Of a DNA stretch of 64,000 nucleotides, positions 1 through 12,751 are shown in pieces (within the stretch, counting starts at the first letter, position 1; each line of letters starts with the position of its first letter). This DNA is from Datnioides undecimradiatus (lineage: Eukaryota > Chordata > Actinopteri > Lobotiformes > Datnioididae): contig WARS01000981.1 in NCBI GenBank assembly GCA_008933995.1, forward strand, positions 1,054,001 through 1,118,000, written 5' to 3'. The notes beneath the pieces are model-generated. The model had not been told where the DNA came from and made no database searches. It saw nothing but the letters and a program-made list of their open reading frames with translations. The position numbers and the translations under genes were made by a program.

Positions 1-470
1 GGTCTACCATGTCAAATGTTTTTTGCCCATACATTGTTCCACACGATACAAAGTGCTTGACATAAAATAACAACTTCGAAATAAACACAATAACTGAGAT
101 AATGAAATGCAATCACAAATTAAAACCAACAAAAGGACGAATGATTAAACACAAAGCAAATAAAACCAATAAAACCGGCACAAAGGGCACGCAATCGGAA
201 TCAAGTAAAATTAGGAATCGCTCTTCGATTAAAGCATGTTTTAAGAAGGGATTTAAGAGAAGTCACTCATTCTGCTGACCTGGTTTCTATAGGCAGCTCG
301 TTTGACTTCGGGCCTCTGACCGTGAATGCTCTGTCACCGCTTGTTTTTAGCTGAGACATGGGGACAGATGAATGACCTCTGCTTAAGAATCTCAAGCTAC
401 ATTCTGGCTTGTGATGAGTTATTAAATGAGATAATATTAAAAAAGGCCTTTCTAGCATTCCTTCGCTTTG
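1..470. repeat. Dispersed fish repeat, class unknown (left edge truncated by the window)
   Basis: An A-rich stretch (60-200) is followed by 245-400, whose wording (a ctgacctggtttct-like segment, then gggcctctgaccgtgaatgctctgtcacc-type sequence) resembles a common teleost dispersed repeat as I recall it. No coding motif is visible. The assignment is from memory, so class and ends are uncertain. Confidence 0.45.
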
Positions 471-659
471 GTCTTTAAGTATTTTGTGCCAAAATACATC
501 AGGTCAGATTCAATATAGAAAGCTCTCACTGACATTTACTTGACACTCTTTATTATTAAAGCCTTTACCAGTGGTGCAGAGTTTTGGGTCCACCAACAAG
601 CTCCACACCATGAAGGCCACTGGTCTCTAGATGGAGAAGCTCTATGAAAGATCCACCAG

Positions 660-880
660 TAGCCTTGGGCATCTGTGCTCGGGCTCCCCATATTACCGTC
701 AGCATGACCCATTGGTCATATGTCAGCTAGGACAAAGCTACTACTGCTATGCCGATGACACCCAGCTGTATCTCAGCACTTAACCATCCACTCAGCTCCA
801 GCACGGTTCACTGCCAACTGCCTGCAAAACATAAAGACTCGGACAGTACTGTATGTGCACAACTCAGGATTCTCCACACC
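660..880 (+). mobile_element. Relic of an L2-like non-LTR retrotransposon, reverse transcriptase fragment
   Basis: Positions 742-783 read YCYADDTQLYLST followed by a stop. This is the catalytic YADD motif region of an L2/CR1-type reverse transcriptase. Just upstream, in a frame shifted by one, PIGHM resembles the segment that precedes YADD in these proteins. The frame break and stop show a dead fragment. Its boundaries are approximate. It is followed by the 3' end of a SINE-like repeat in the opposite orientation. Confidence 0.6.
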
Positions 881-916
881 AAGGTAGTGCAACAACCCCA
901 ACTCTCCCATGAAATG

Positions 917-1005
917 GCAAATGGTAAATGGACTGTGCTTATGCCTTTCAAATCAGTCTGCACTACATGTCAGCATTCACCCATTCACACCCACTCATAC
1001 AGTGA
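917..1005 (-). repeat. SINE-like repeat, 3'-end fragment
   Basis: Read on the minus strand this is the 3' part of the family seen at 12468 and 48521. It holds the GTGTGAATGGGTGAATG-type stretch, a CTGACATGTAGTG segment and the terminal CAGTCCATTTACCATT-like end. The tRNA-like head is absent. Confidence 0.6.
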
Positions 1006-1161
1006 TGTTACTTTAGAAAGGAAAGTAAAGACCATTCGTTTACATTCACAAGCCAGTGATCTATGCCCTTGACCTCCAGTACCTCAGTACCATCAGACCT
1101 CCTCCAGCTCCTCATCTTGCATTCTGTAGCCCTCGGGCACAGGTCTGCTCACCATCACCCC

Positions 1162-1212
1162 AATTATTATTATTAGAATTATTATTATTATTATTATTTT
1201 TGTTGTTGTTGT
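1162..1212. repeat. (ATT)n microsatellite with (TTG)n tail
   Basis: Imperfect ATT units with one interruption, passing into four TTG/GTT units. Confidence 0.9.
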
Positions 1213-4200
1213 GATTGGCAGCAATGGATGGAAAGGATGGATGTAATTACATTACCATCAAGGCCTTTATTCCAAACCAGATGTGTCAGACTACTGTGCG
1301 CTTTCATTACTCCATTAAATACGTCTTGTGCTGTATGTGAGAGAAGCTGAAGAACCAGCTCCACACTACTCAAGAGAGAAGATGATGTATAATTGAGGAG
1401 GTCAGTGTCGAGTTTGACCCACATATTTTGATTCCTCTCTTTGGATTCCTTTGTAGAGGGCAAAGCAGTGGAACAGTACAACCGCCACACACGGAACTTG
1501 AGTTTACAGAATACACTTTATCAGGCGATTCACTACAGCAGTATGGTTGACTACATTGGTTCACTACAGCAGTATGGTAATAAGCTGTTTTATCACTCAC
1601 TGTTAAACTGAACAGGAATGGTGACCATATTTCATAATCATTTTTACTGTAATTCTCTCTCTTCTCTCTCTATTTATTTGTATGTTTTCATTAAAGAAAC
1701 AGGACCGAGGGGTTGGTGTTAACATATCATCACCTTATGAGGTTGATTATCCCTTTAGAATTTAGTCTTTAGAATTTAAAATGAAACTCCTTTTATCATT
1801 CAACCCTTTTTAAATCAAAATCTTAATCGTATTCCCCATAAATATCAGTGGACAAGAAAAGCATTTTCTATATCGCAGCTACCATTTTTCTCTGACAAAT
1901 ACAGCCTTAAGATTGGTGAACTGAACGACTTTTCACCAGGAAGCTGATACATCTGGTTGTTATCCTGCTTGCTGTTATTTTCTTCTGCCTACCAGCACGT
2001 CCTGATGCACCTCGATGTGATTAACCTTTTGTAGTTTTTCAGCGTGTGGGAGGACGATAACCTGGTCTAAATAATAAGCCCATAAGCCTGACAGGATCTA
2101 ATTAATTTCTCCATGTAAGCTACTTTATAACCTTTACCGTTCGCGCTCTTACTGTCTTGGCAGTCAGACCACAGCCTAATGGTTGGCTTGAAGTGCAGTG
2201 AGCCATAAGGAAGATATAGACCATAATGATCACTCGGTAAAAAATATGAAGTTGAGGGTTGAAGACATGCTATAAAAAGCACACTTTTCACCCCGATGTG
2301 GTAAAAAGCAGAGAGGTTACATTGATCAAACATTTAATAATAAAAAAAAGGTGTTTAGAGTCTTGAATCTCAAGACGAAAAAAAACCCCCATAAAAGAAA
2401 GCCATTTTTTTTTTTAGGTTTTATATGCCTGTGAAATATTGATACATCTATTATAAGAATATAGGTGGTAGTTGTTATTTTAGCTCTCATCCCAGTTCCA
2501 ATCCATGAACAGCATGCGGCTGGCAGGACCTTTATTTCTAAAATAGATCATTAAATACAGACTGCAACAGCTGTGTCTTTTAAGAAGCTTGTACCTACAC
2601 ACAAAGAAAACCAAATAAGTCTATACCCGCTCTACAGACACTCATTTTGCCTTACAACTACGCAATTCACAGTGATATTTGTTCCTGTTGAACATCTGGT
2701 CCATATTTACAAGAGTCACCGAGCATACAGCTAAAACTCCCTTAAGTGTACGATGCATGTTGTTGAACATGAAATCAGGAAGCAAAACCAACAAATACCC
2801 TTCTGATGTGTGTGTACCTTCCAGCTTATCAGCCTCTCACTGAGGAACTCCAGGGGACGCGTCTAAAGCCTGATATTTTTTAATCAAATGAATCACACCG
2901 TGCAGTGGCTCCTATATTTTCCGTCTTTCAAGGGCTCTTTTCTTTTAAAGAAAGCTTTACCTTTAAACAACCTTTTCCCAGTGCATCATTTTTAATCAGT
3001 AGATTCAGTTCCAGGTTTTGCTGTGGGGGTCATGGTGGCTCTTGAAACTAATCATCAGTCACTTGCTTATTTCAGTCAGCTATACAGCATTTTGATTCTA
3101 CACTCCTGTAACCTCTCTTGGGTTGTCCCTTTCACCTTCCCAGCTGGGTGCTTGAACAGATCCGCAGAACATATCTTGTTGTCTGCTTCTCAGAGGTTCT
3201 TTCAGGCTACTTTTCACCAGAGCAGGCATTGCTGATATGGATAGTTAGTGACACAACCACCACACTCCCTCAGAATCACACACATGAAAACATACCAGAT
3301 GCTCCATCAGAACCGGAAAGGAGGAACCCGAGAGACACTTGCAGGGGAACTGATTCTGTCAAAAATAGCAGAAATGGAAAATAGTGAGGTCATCTAATGT
3401 GATGGTGCCACCAAGTTAACTCACCTGACAAGCACAGGTGGCTAACTTTCAGCTCAGTGAAGTGAGGAGAGCATAAAGGGTCAGACTTAATATGAAAGGA
3501 GCATGAAGGTAAGCCTGGGCCACTGTTAGGATCATCGACCAAAACCCCACTTGAGGAAAAGAAGCCAGTCAAGGCAGGTGCACCTCTGCATGTGTATAAA
3601 GAGGAGAGATTCCTCTATTAGGACTATTTTAGACCCATTAGGTGCACCAACTGAGCAATGCCAGTGTTTCAGTTTATTCCAAATGAATTTTTCATTCACT
3701 TGATAAATGGGAGAAAGAGAATCTGAATAAGTGTGGCAGGTGACAGATGATACTCACCGACTAAATCTGAGCACAATTTGCAAGAAATATTCTTTTCAAA
3801 TTGTAATTGACAGGTGTGGAAGTGGGGCAAATAATATTGGATATGGGAAAGTATCACACTCTAGCCAGACAATTATGGGTGGCTCCTGAAGTGATTTAGT
3901 GTTGCCAGGTGGCTCCCAACCAGAAATTAACAGCTACCCCAGAGTATAATTAGCTTAAGCTCAATCTTCAGTCTAACTCCAGAATTTTCTGTTTCCTCTT
4001 GCAACAGAGATCTTGTGGGCCCACATGTCTCGACTTGTCTGCGGGCTTGTTCAACAGCGAGGGGATTACGCTGATGTCATTTTATTTCAAGGCACATTCC
4101 AAATTTGATTTAGACTTCAGTTGGGCCAACTAAAAAAGGTCATGCTGACGTTTACACGGGTCTAATACATTTTGAGCCCCAGCGCCAGTGATGACTTTTC

Positions 4201-7200
4201 AGCCTACACGTTGCACCACGTCTTCCCAAAGCCAGGCCTTACTTATCAGTGTGCATCTGTCGGATGTACATCTATTTGTAACTAGTGTGAGTGCATGCGT
4301 GGCACATTATTGGGTGTCTAACCAACATCTGTCAGCGCTGGACTGAGATGGCAGATGGAGGAGTGATGAGATTGCAGGACTTCTCCCGGTAAGCGTTAAG
4401 AAAGTAAGACGTTTTGTCACGGCATCATCACGTCCCACTCTTTCAGGTCTAGGTTTGCCACATTATCACCTCTAATATAAAAACTGTTTGGTTTATGTTT
4501 TTTTTAGCACTCATTAATGTTTCAAGTTAAACTCTGTTATGTTTTATGGAAAATCATGTTAGCTACAGCCGCACCTTAAAATTTAAACCTTTTTTGTCTG
4601 AGAGTCCAGGTTAAATTGTCAGGTTTGATTGTGTCACAGTCATTTTCTTTTATTCCCCTTAATTATTGGCCACAAAACAACAGGACTGAAGTTCATCACC
4701 ACAGGTTGAGCCACCAGTCATTGTCAGCACAGGATTAACACAAACTTCCACAGACTTTAAACTTGTTTGAGTGAATAGGATGCACTGAATTCAGCTTCTT
4801 TGTTGCTTGTTGTATGGTTGATCAGGGGCTTTTTCAGTCACTCTTTGAGGACTTTGTACCCTTCTGTGAGCACACGACCTCTCCGGCCACTGAACAGCCA
4901 TCAATCTCAAAACCTATGGTTTGCATTAGAGAACATCTTTGCTAGCTTGTCAGATTCCAAAGCCAATATCTGCTTTTTTAATAGGTATCCATGGTAACAA
5001 GTCAGCCACCACGCTGCCAATGCTGGTAATTGGCCAATCAATATTGTTCTCTGCCAATGTGATCCTGTCAGTTCCTCTTTACACACAGGGACATAAAAAG
5101 TCTGTAAACCTTGTTAATACTTTTCTTTTTTCTCCATTAATTGAATTGTTGGGCCTCCAACAGCACATGACACACAGGGAATGAACATTAGCATCATTAT
5201 TTTAATTGTTCTCTGTTATCTATCTATTTCTATTATCAAGTCCAAAAATTCATTTAATTTAATTTAAATATAAAGAACACAGTGTATGTAGTTGCATTTG
5301 TTTCAAAAGCTCTGCTTGCAGCCTGTAATGGTTTCTGAAATCCAGCAGTAAAGAATCAGTGACGATTGTACAGTAATTAGCAATTTCAATCTGTCACATC
5401 ACCTGAGAAACAGGCCTTTTGTACATGTTTATAAAGAGGCGAGCGCGAACCAAACAACTGTCTTGGTGATGATGCAAATGTTTAAGGAAAACTGAGCTAA
5501 GTCCTGCTTTTAACCAAGCTTTTCATCAGAGAAATGCGCTGATCCGCCTTGCACTTAATAGGCCTCCAGACTTTTGGAACGACAGAATGATATTAAGCAT
5601 TGAACCTCAATATCATTATTCCATCATTATTATTTGTTCCTTTCAGGAGCAAAACCAACGCCTCCGCCTCTAATAGTATACTCACCGGGAGGGGATAATT
5701 ATGACACATGGCCCACTTATCTCAGACAACACTGTGTTAAACATTCAGAATGAAACAGCAACATAATCCTGAAGCGGCAGCTGAATCGCACCAAAATACA
5801 GCAGCGTGGCTGAGGATGAGTCCAATCTCAATATCGGGACTCGATGCCATGAATATTGAGGTTGTAGACATTTAACCTTCTACTGGCTGTCCAGTGTCCC
5901 TTGCTTGGCATTGAGAATAATGAGAACCATGAAAAGCAGACTGTTGACAGTGACCCCTTTGACTCTGCACTAAATTTATAGCTGTCAAGTGGAGACAGCA
6001 CTCTTGGCTTGTGTGCTGGGTTGGGGTCAGTGCTATCACGGCCATAAAGCTTTAATTACAGTGCTGGGAGCTGGCGGGTGCGCGCTATCATGCATTGTCA
6101 TATACGGGTTATGGTCAGGTCATATCTGCAGCATGTATGCAACACAGTGCCTTTTGTAGTATTTAACATTCCGTTTATTCAGTAGATAATACAAGCTGGA
6201 GTGGAGAACATAATGGACCTTCAGCAAGGTGAAGGCTTGCAAACACGGGGTGCTGGAACCAGAGAGCCTCAGTGGATGTGTGCTCTCTATATACATACAC
6301 TTCATCTCCATGCACACACACTTTGCAAGCACCTATTCCCTTTTAAAGTAGCTTTAAATCCTAAATGACCTGACTTTTTTTTTTTTGAAGCTATCGAGGT
6401 TAACTTACCTTCCCTTACCTAAGTAAACCATTTCACCCATCAGAGTGAATGCCGCCAACAAAATAGCCTCTTACGGTGCTGCCCTGATGAAAAGGCCTAC
6501 GTTTTTAACACATGGGTTGCATTAAAAAAGCTGACAGTTTCCCTTAGTTATTCCTGCTAATTTGACTCTTGAAAACATTATAAAAATGTTTTGTGGCCTT
6601 GCAGGTCGTTCTCGACATCTCATGAAAAATCACCTCTTCGGTTGTCGTACGGCGAATCAGCCGGTGCTCTGCCTGGAATTATCTTTTTTTTTTTTTTTTT
6701 CCCCGCTCATCTACTGGCTCAAAACCTTTTTCTACCATTCTGGATCACAGATTGATTTGCTTGTGATGTATTCATGCGCACGTGTACACATTTATTACTT
6801 TCAAACGGAAATGTAAAGAAAAATCTGTGAATAAGCTGCGATTGTGTTTTGAATCAGGTTAGATAAGGCGGTGAAAAACACTCACTATCAGGGAGGGTCA
6901 CGGCTGCTGCGTGGGGCTTTTAGAAAACATCTTTCTTGTTTTATAAAAGTACAAGTGATGCGGGGCCAAAGCGAGGTTACCTTGGGGTTTGTACAACATA
7001 ATGTGCTTCATGCTATGTGACTCTGTTTATTGCTTTAAGATGTTTCTAAACTGAATGAATCATTACACAGCACTTAATGGATTAGTTCAGTCAATCCACA
7101 AGTTGTGGTACTTTATGTACCAAAGAGACACGACATTGCTTGAACAGTGTGTATATAAAGAAAGAATAACTCGGCTTGAAAACTAAAAACGTTCAATTTG

Positions 7201-10200
7201 GTCTTCTATTATTCATGTTTCGTATATTATTGGAAGGATGGGATGCTGGAGCAGCTATTTTCTGGCAACGGACTAAGAGATGAATCCACTAATTTAATAT
7301 CATATTGTACTCTAACATGTAAAATAATATGCAATATCCACACATATCCTGAATAGTTAGATTAGTTATGGATCATGAACCTTGTGCTAAACATGCTAGG
7401 TCTGCATGAGGGTGGAACAACAAAACCCTGGATTTCTCTCACGCAGTTTGCAGTTTTATTGAACCCGAGAACAGCAATGAGCGACTTCATAACCGAGTGG
7501 CCCAACATCATTTTTTGTAAACTGCCACAGGGCTGAACTTTTAAGTGACCAGCCCCTGTTTGTGTGTGTGTCAGCATGAACCATTACTGGAGCCAGCCCC
7601 TCTGTGTACTGCCTTTATATTACACAGTGTAGCTTCAGAGTTTTATTTCCTCACCTGATGGCGTTCTCCGTCTTGCAGAAATCCATCCTAAAGACATAGT
7701 GCGGCGACACACACAAAACAGGGATGGAGCAGATTTTGTTCAGAAATGTTTCAGTCCTGCACACAGTAACTACACAGCAAAAGCACTGTTGGGTTGTATA
7801 AATAATAGATCACGTCTGTTTGGAAGCAAGCACAAATAGTGTGGTGATTTCTTGACACGTGAAAAACTCTGGCAAGGTGCCCCAATAGATTAATACCTAA
7901 ACAGGTACAAAAGTGCTTAAATTAATCATTGGCAAGGCCTTGTTTGTGCCCTCGTGGATATACAGCTCACATCGGAGGAAAATCTATAGCTGTGAGGGAG
8001 CACAGGGTCAATGATGTTGTTCTCCACCAACTGCATTGCGCTCATTTGTCTGCCTCACGGGTGGCACATTTGCCGGGCAAATAAAATAGAATGCTTCCTG
8101 ACCACGGTAGTACATCTGATAAAATTAGCTCTGGAACAAGGGCAGCGCCACCTTCGTAAGCCTTGATAGTGGTCTGTCTTTCAGGTGCACTTTCAAACTT
8201 TTCGGGACACTCGGCGCCCCGCTCTAAATCCATACGCTTGTCTTGAGTGAAATGAGCCGTGTCGCTTTGGATCGGTGCAACGCTATCAGCCCCGAGTTAG
8301 AAAACAGCCACGCTCTTCTTCAGAAAGTTTCCCGAGCTTCACAACTTTGATATTCCATCTGAAGACAAGAAGCAGGGAGTTATGTTTTTTTAACCGAGAG
8401 CTGTCACGATACGTCTGATCATGCTCCTCTGTTTTTTACTGCTCACGTTATTATTTTACTGAAAGTAACAATTAGCTTTATAGAAAGGAGTTGTGTTTCT
8501 TTGAACAACAGCTTGTAGCGCGTATGTAATTCAAATCACAAACACTGTTTTAAGTCAAATTAGTGAAAAGAACAGTTAAAGAAATCTTATTATTCCCTCT
8601 GTGATATTCTTTGAATATCCCTGTAGTTAACTCCAGACCGTACTCACAGCTCTCAGAGAGATCCCCATTTTTAAAACATGTGGCCTCAGCACTTCCTACA
8701 GAGTAATGCATATCCAAATCACCGTGTATGGTCTGATTGATTGAAACACAGAGACATTCAGTCTAAATAAGGAGTGGAGTGGAGCCTACAAGAGATGGAT
8801 CTATGTTTGAGAGACAGACAATCTGATGCCTTATACATAATCTCTGTATCAAGGATGGATTTCATCCATCAGAGCGTTCTCTGATGCTGCGTTCCTCAAA
8901 TTTAAAGCCTTTGACTGGTCCCAGAATCATGAGGTAGAGCAGTCTGGTGTCGAAACGCATCCATTTACTAGCACGCAATATTAAAGCTGCAGTTTGATTA
9001 AGGCTTACTTGTTCAGTGTGCTGCAGTGTAAGTGTGTGCAACACAAAAGACTGTTTCACAACCAACAAGTACTGCGTTTTATATTTACAGGGTTTATCCT
9101 AATGAAGTTCTGCTGCTGGTAGGCTCTGAGCCTACAAGTTACACAGAATGTCGGTCACCTCGGCCTTTCTTCACCAACCTAAAAGCATTCAATTAGAATG
9201 AGCTCGGAACACAATGTCCTCACTCTCTAACTCTCAGCTAAGGTAGAAGGCTATTTTCCATGTATAAACCAACCAATGATAATTCCAAACTGATATCTGT
9301 TTGGTATCGTCCAATCTTTTAATTAAAAACAATTTGTTATATGTGCAAAACAATTTCCAATCTGAGCATCTGTTGAGATGTTTGATGATGACATTGGCGG
9401 GAGAGGAGGCGAGTGCAGCCTGGGTCGCTTTGGTTTTGCCTGTTGTCTGTAGTCAGTTTCTGATACTTCTTGCGCACTGGTATCTCCTGCGAAAACGTAA
9501 TTAATTAGTACATTAGTGGTAGTTTATAAAAGGCGAGGATAAGGGAGATAAAGATAGATAATGATTTTGATAAATAAGACCGATAAGAGCAATGGCTAAG
9601 GACAAGATTTATGGTATGTATATTTAAGACGGTGAGTGTGGTTCTTATCGGAGCAACGCAGGGTTTCAACAATGATTCACTGCAAGCAAAATTAAAGGGC
9701 TTTATCTGCATGAAATGGTGCAGATTTAATGGGGATAAATGGCGGGCAGATGAGGAGAGAGCCGTTCGGTAAGTGATTAGAATTAGTCTAAATCATTTCT
9801 GGATGAAAGTCCTCCAGAGTCAGTCTTTATGTTTGCACAAGTATTCAAGGCATGGGCATTTCAAGCCAAGTACCATTTAATATCCGCTAGAAGCCAGTCG
9901 AGTGCGATTGAAGTTTGACTTTCTCAGAGTGAGTGAGTGCTTCGCCCTCAAATGACATAGCTGTAGACTCGTGATGTGCTAGCTTCATCTGTTTAAAGCT
10001 TCCTTTCCAGATTTTTGGCCTGAACAGTACTCGGGAGTGGTTTAGGCTGTTTAAGCCTGGCTTAAAGCTGGTAACTGGCAGCCTGGACCGCAGTGCTGAT
10101 AGAGGATGGTGGCGGGATACTGTGGTGGCATTCAAAAAACCTAATTTCCTCTGCAGCAGCAAACACAATACGCAACCTTCTGACAGTCTAGTCAAGCTCA

Positions 10201-10612
10201 GTACGCTATACTGTGCTAATGGAAAAAATAGCAGAACTAAATGCATTGCGCACGTTTTACTGATCTATATATCTAAATACAGAGAACCAGAGAAAGAAAG
10301 GGAGAAGAGGAATTCGATATATTCAAGAAAAAGATATATTTTTAGAATTTAGTGTCTGTTTTATATTGGAAAACATGACCTATCCCTAAAGTATTGTTTA
10401 AATTGCTCACCAGTTTACCTTCTGTGACCGGATTTGAGCTGCTGGCTGTGGAAACCACATGTGGATTCCCTCCTTCTTTATTTATTTTGAATGTTCCTGC
10501 AGTTCAGGCTAGTTCATTTTCAGCTAACTTATTGGTTTGTTTGAAACCCATTTCCACACTTGGAATGGATGTGCTTGGTAGCAGATGCCTCAATTTCAGA
10601 CCATAGCAGACG
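1213..10612. other. Unassigned intronic DNA
   Basis: No exon, RNA gene or recognisable element was seen. It contains a 19 bp direct repeat (1529-1547 and 1560-1578), homopolymer tracts near 2405 and 6684-6700 (17 T), and an X-box-like site GTATCCATGGTAAC at 4985-4998 with one base off the palindrome. Open frames here are short and unlike known proteins. Confidence 0.6.

Positions 10613-10641
<29 letters not shown>
10613..10641. repeat. (AC)n microsatellite
   Basis: About 14 uninterrupted AC units. Confidence 0.95.
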
Positions 10642-10644
<3 letters not shown>

Positions 10645-12467
10645 GCACATGTTGGACTGAAATCGTGCCTCCATCAGCTTTGCCTTGTCTGACGTACAGA
10701 TATCGATTTACAGGCCAGTTATGAGCTGGCTCTGAAGCCACCTCTGGAGTTTTATAGAAACATGATAAACATCATCAATCTCTTTGTACAGCCTTCAAAA
10801 GGTGGCAGATGGTTCATAGCCCTTTAATCAATTGGGATTCAGCGGTCCAATATACTACATGTAATGGTTCTTATGCTATTTTGTAGCTACTGTAGGGTTT
10901 GCACTGTTAAAGTCAATTCCATGCACCTATTAGTGTTATTTTCTATTTATCTAAACTGTGTTGCAGTCTGCATAGATTGTCTAGTGTTTTTGGTCATCAG
11001 CTGAGTTTAAATTGTGATTGCAAATTATAAGGCTGAGCTCCAAATGCTACCCCTTTATCATGCAAAAGCTAGCTCTGTAAGCACAGCCGTTTGTCTGAAG
11101 GAGACACATACAGGATGATTAGAGATTGGTCTCATTGCAAACAAAATAATCCAACTTTTACCATTAAAAATAACAATAATATTAATAAAGTTACATTACT
11201 GTGTCCTTGCCCACAAGTGAAGGATGCTTGGTGATATGATAAGGGGAGCTGTAAACTATTTAAGATGTACAGGTAAATGAAGAATGAGAAGCGTCCATTA
11301 GGGGGAAAGCAGGATGTGGTGAATGCTTGGTATTTCATACTGTGCCTAATTTTAGAGGTGCTGTCACACCTAACCTGTCTGATTTGGTTAAGACTGAGTC
11401 TGGTACACAAGGGAGGCTCTCGGTGTGTTGGCTTGTCTGTGTTGTGAAAGCAACCAGACTGACCTGTGGATCTTCTGTTGCGCTGGTTTAATTTAACCCT
11501 GTTGCAAATTAACTGTTAAATCCATCTGCATATCAGGAACTGCTCAGGAAGAGATCTCACAATGAATATGTATAGGCCATGGAAGGCTGTATATTTATTT
11601 GAAAATCTTCTGGTTACCATGGTAACACATATGCATTAAGTATGGGTATTTTCCCCCCGATTAATAAGTCAGAAGCTGTTGGAACTGCTCTGCTTGTATC
11701 CTATTCTGCGTACTTAGTCAGTTCATTAAGTCCATTAAAAAGCATGACAGCGATCCCACTGTACAACATGCCTCCTCCTGGTCCTGTCTCTACCTGTTAG
11801 CCGTTATTGGCGTGCGGTCGATTTGCCGTCTAATAATACTCATAATGCTGCATTCAGACGGAAGACTGAAGAAACCCACCACAAACTCTCCAACGGCCTG
11901 GAAGGACAGCAAACGAGTGATAGCATGTTGCTATGGTGATGATGTAATGTTTACAAAGAATGGAATAAAATATATTAAATATATTGTAAACTTAAAATAA
12001 TGTTAAGTTCCCCCAAAACATTATCATCATTTACTTATTTCCAACATGGAAAGTCAAAGGATGGACTAATGGAAAATACCTCAGGGGGGGGTTTCAGGAT
12101 CTGATATTGTATCGTTGAGGCGATCGGATGGGTTGTGGAACCCACCCATGTTTTCTCCATGTGTGAGGGAGCTGTATGACATCCACCATCGCCGCTGCAG
12201 GTATTCTCTGTGGGTCTCACCTAATTTAACCGTCCTGCTCTCATTGCGTAAATGTGTGAAGTTTACAGTCCGCCTGAATCCACGTGAATACAGAATAATC
12301 TTGAGAACTGGGTAATTCTCTTTGAGCTCTTCGTGACACAGAGGAGCATAGATATGGATACCAGACACGTTCAGGTGCTGCTTGTAGTTCCCTCAGTCAG
12401 CAGAATTTGATGCAGGGTGACAGTCACCAAAATCAACCAATCAACCCGTCTAATCAACAACTTACAA
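10642..12467. other. Unassigned intronic DNA with candidate RFX sites
   Basis: Nothing coding was recognised. It carries a perfect palindromic X-box at 11613-11626, described separately. Confidence 0.6.
11613..11626. promoter_or_regulatory. Perfect palindromic X-box (RFX-type site)
   Basis: GTTACCATGGTAAC fits the RFX consensus GTNRCC-NN-RGYAAC and is fully self-complementary. A second X-box-like site, GTTGCTATGGTGAT, lies at 11927-11940, and a forkhead-type TGTTTAC at 11948-11954. The match is certain; function is inference. Confidence 0.5.
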
Positions 12468-12751
12468 GAGGTAGAGCAGGTTGTCCAGCTATTGGATTGG
12501 CGGTTTCGCTCCCGAGCTTCTCCGGGCTACACGCCGAGGTATCCTTGGGCAAGACACCAAAGCACAAATTACTCTCTATTCCATCGGTGTGTGAATGATG
12601 AATGAGTGACCTAGTTTCCTTTGTTTCCTCCCTCACTGCAGTTGCCGTGTATGAATGGGTGTTAATGGGTTAATGCTGACATGTATTATTAAAGTGCTTT
12701 GAGCAGTTGGAAGACCAGGACGGTGCTCTGTATCTTCAGTCCATTTACCAC
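12468..12751 (+). repeat. SINE-like tRNA-derived repeat, near-complete copy lacking the first ~20 bp
   Basis: It begins at GGTAGAGCAGG (A-box half) and has a decayed B box (GGTTTCGCTCCC, 12506 region). It continues with the family's TCCTTGGGCAAGACACC segment, GTGTGAATGATGAATG, AAAGTGCTTTGAGCAG, and the terminal TCAGTCCATTTACCA. Copies of this sequence are abundant in teleosts as I recall; I do not assign a database name. Confidence 0.75.

Noticed and set aside
4985..4998. GTATCCATGGTAAC as a second perfect X-box
   Set aside because: One half-site departs from the RFX consensus, so it is mentioned only as X-box-like. Similar partial matches at 35127-35140, 39897-39906 and 40349-40357 were likewise not called.
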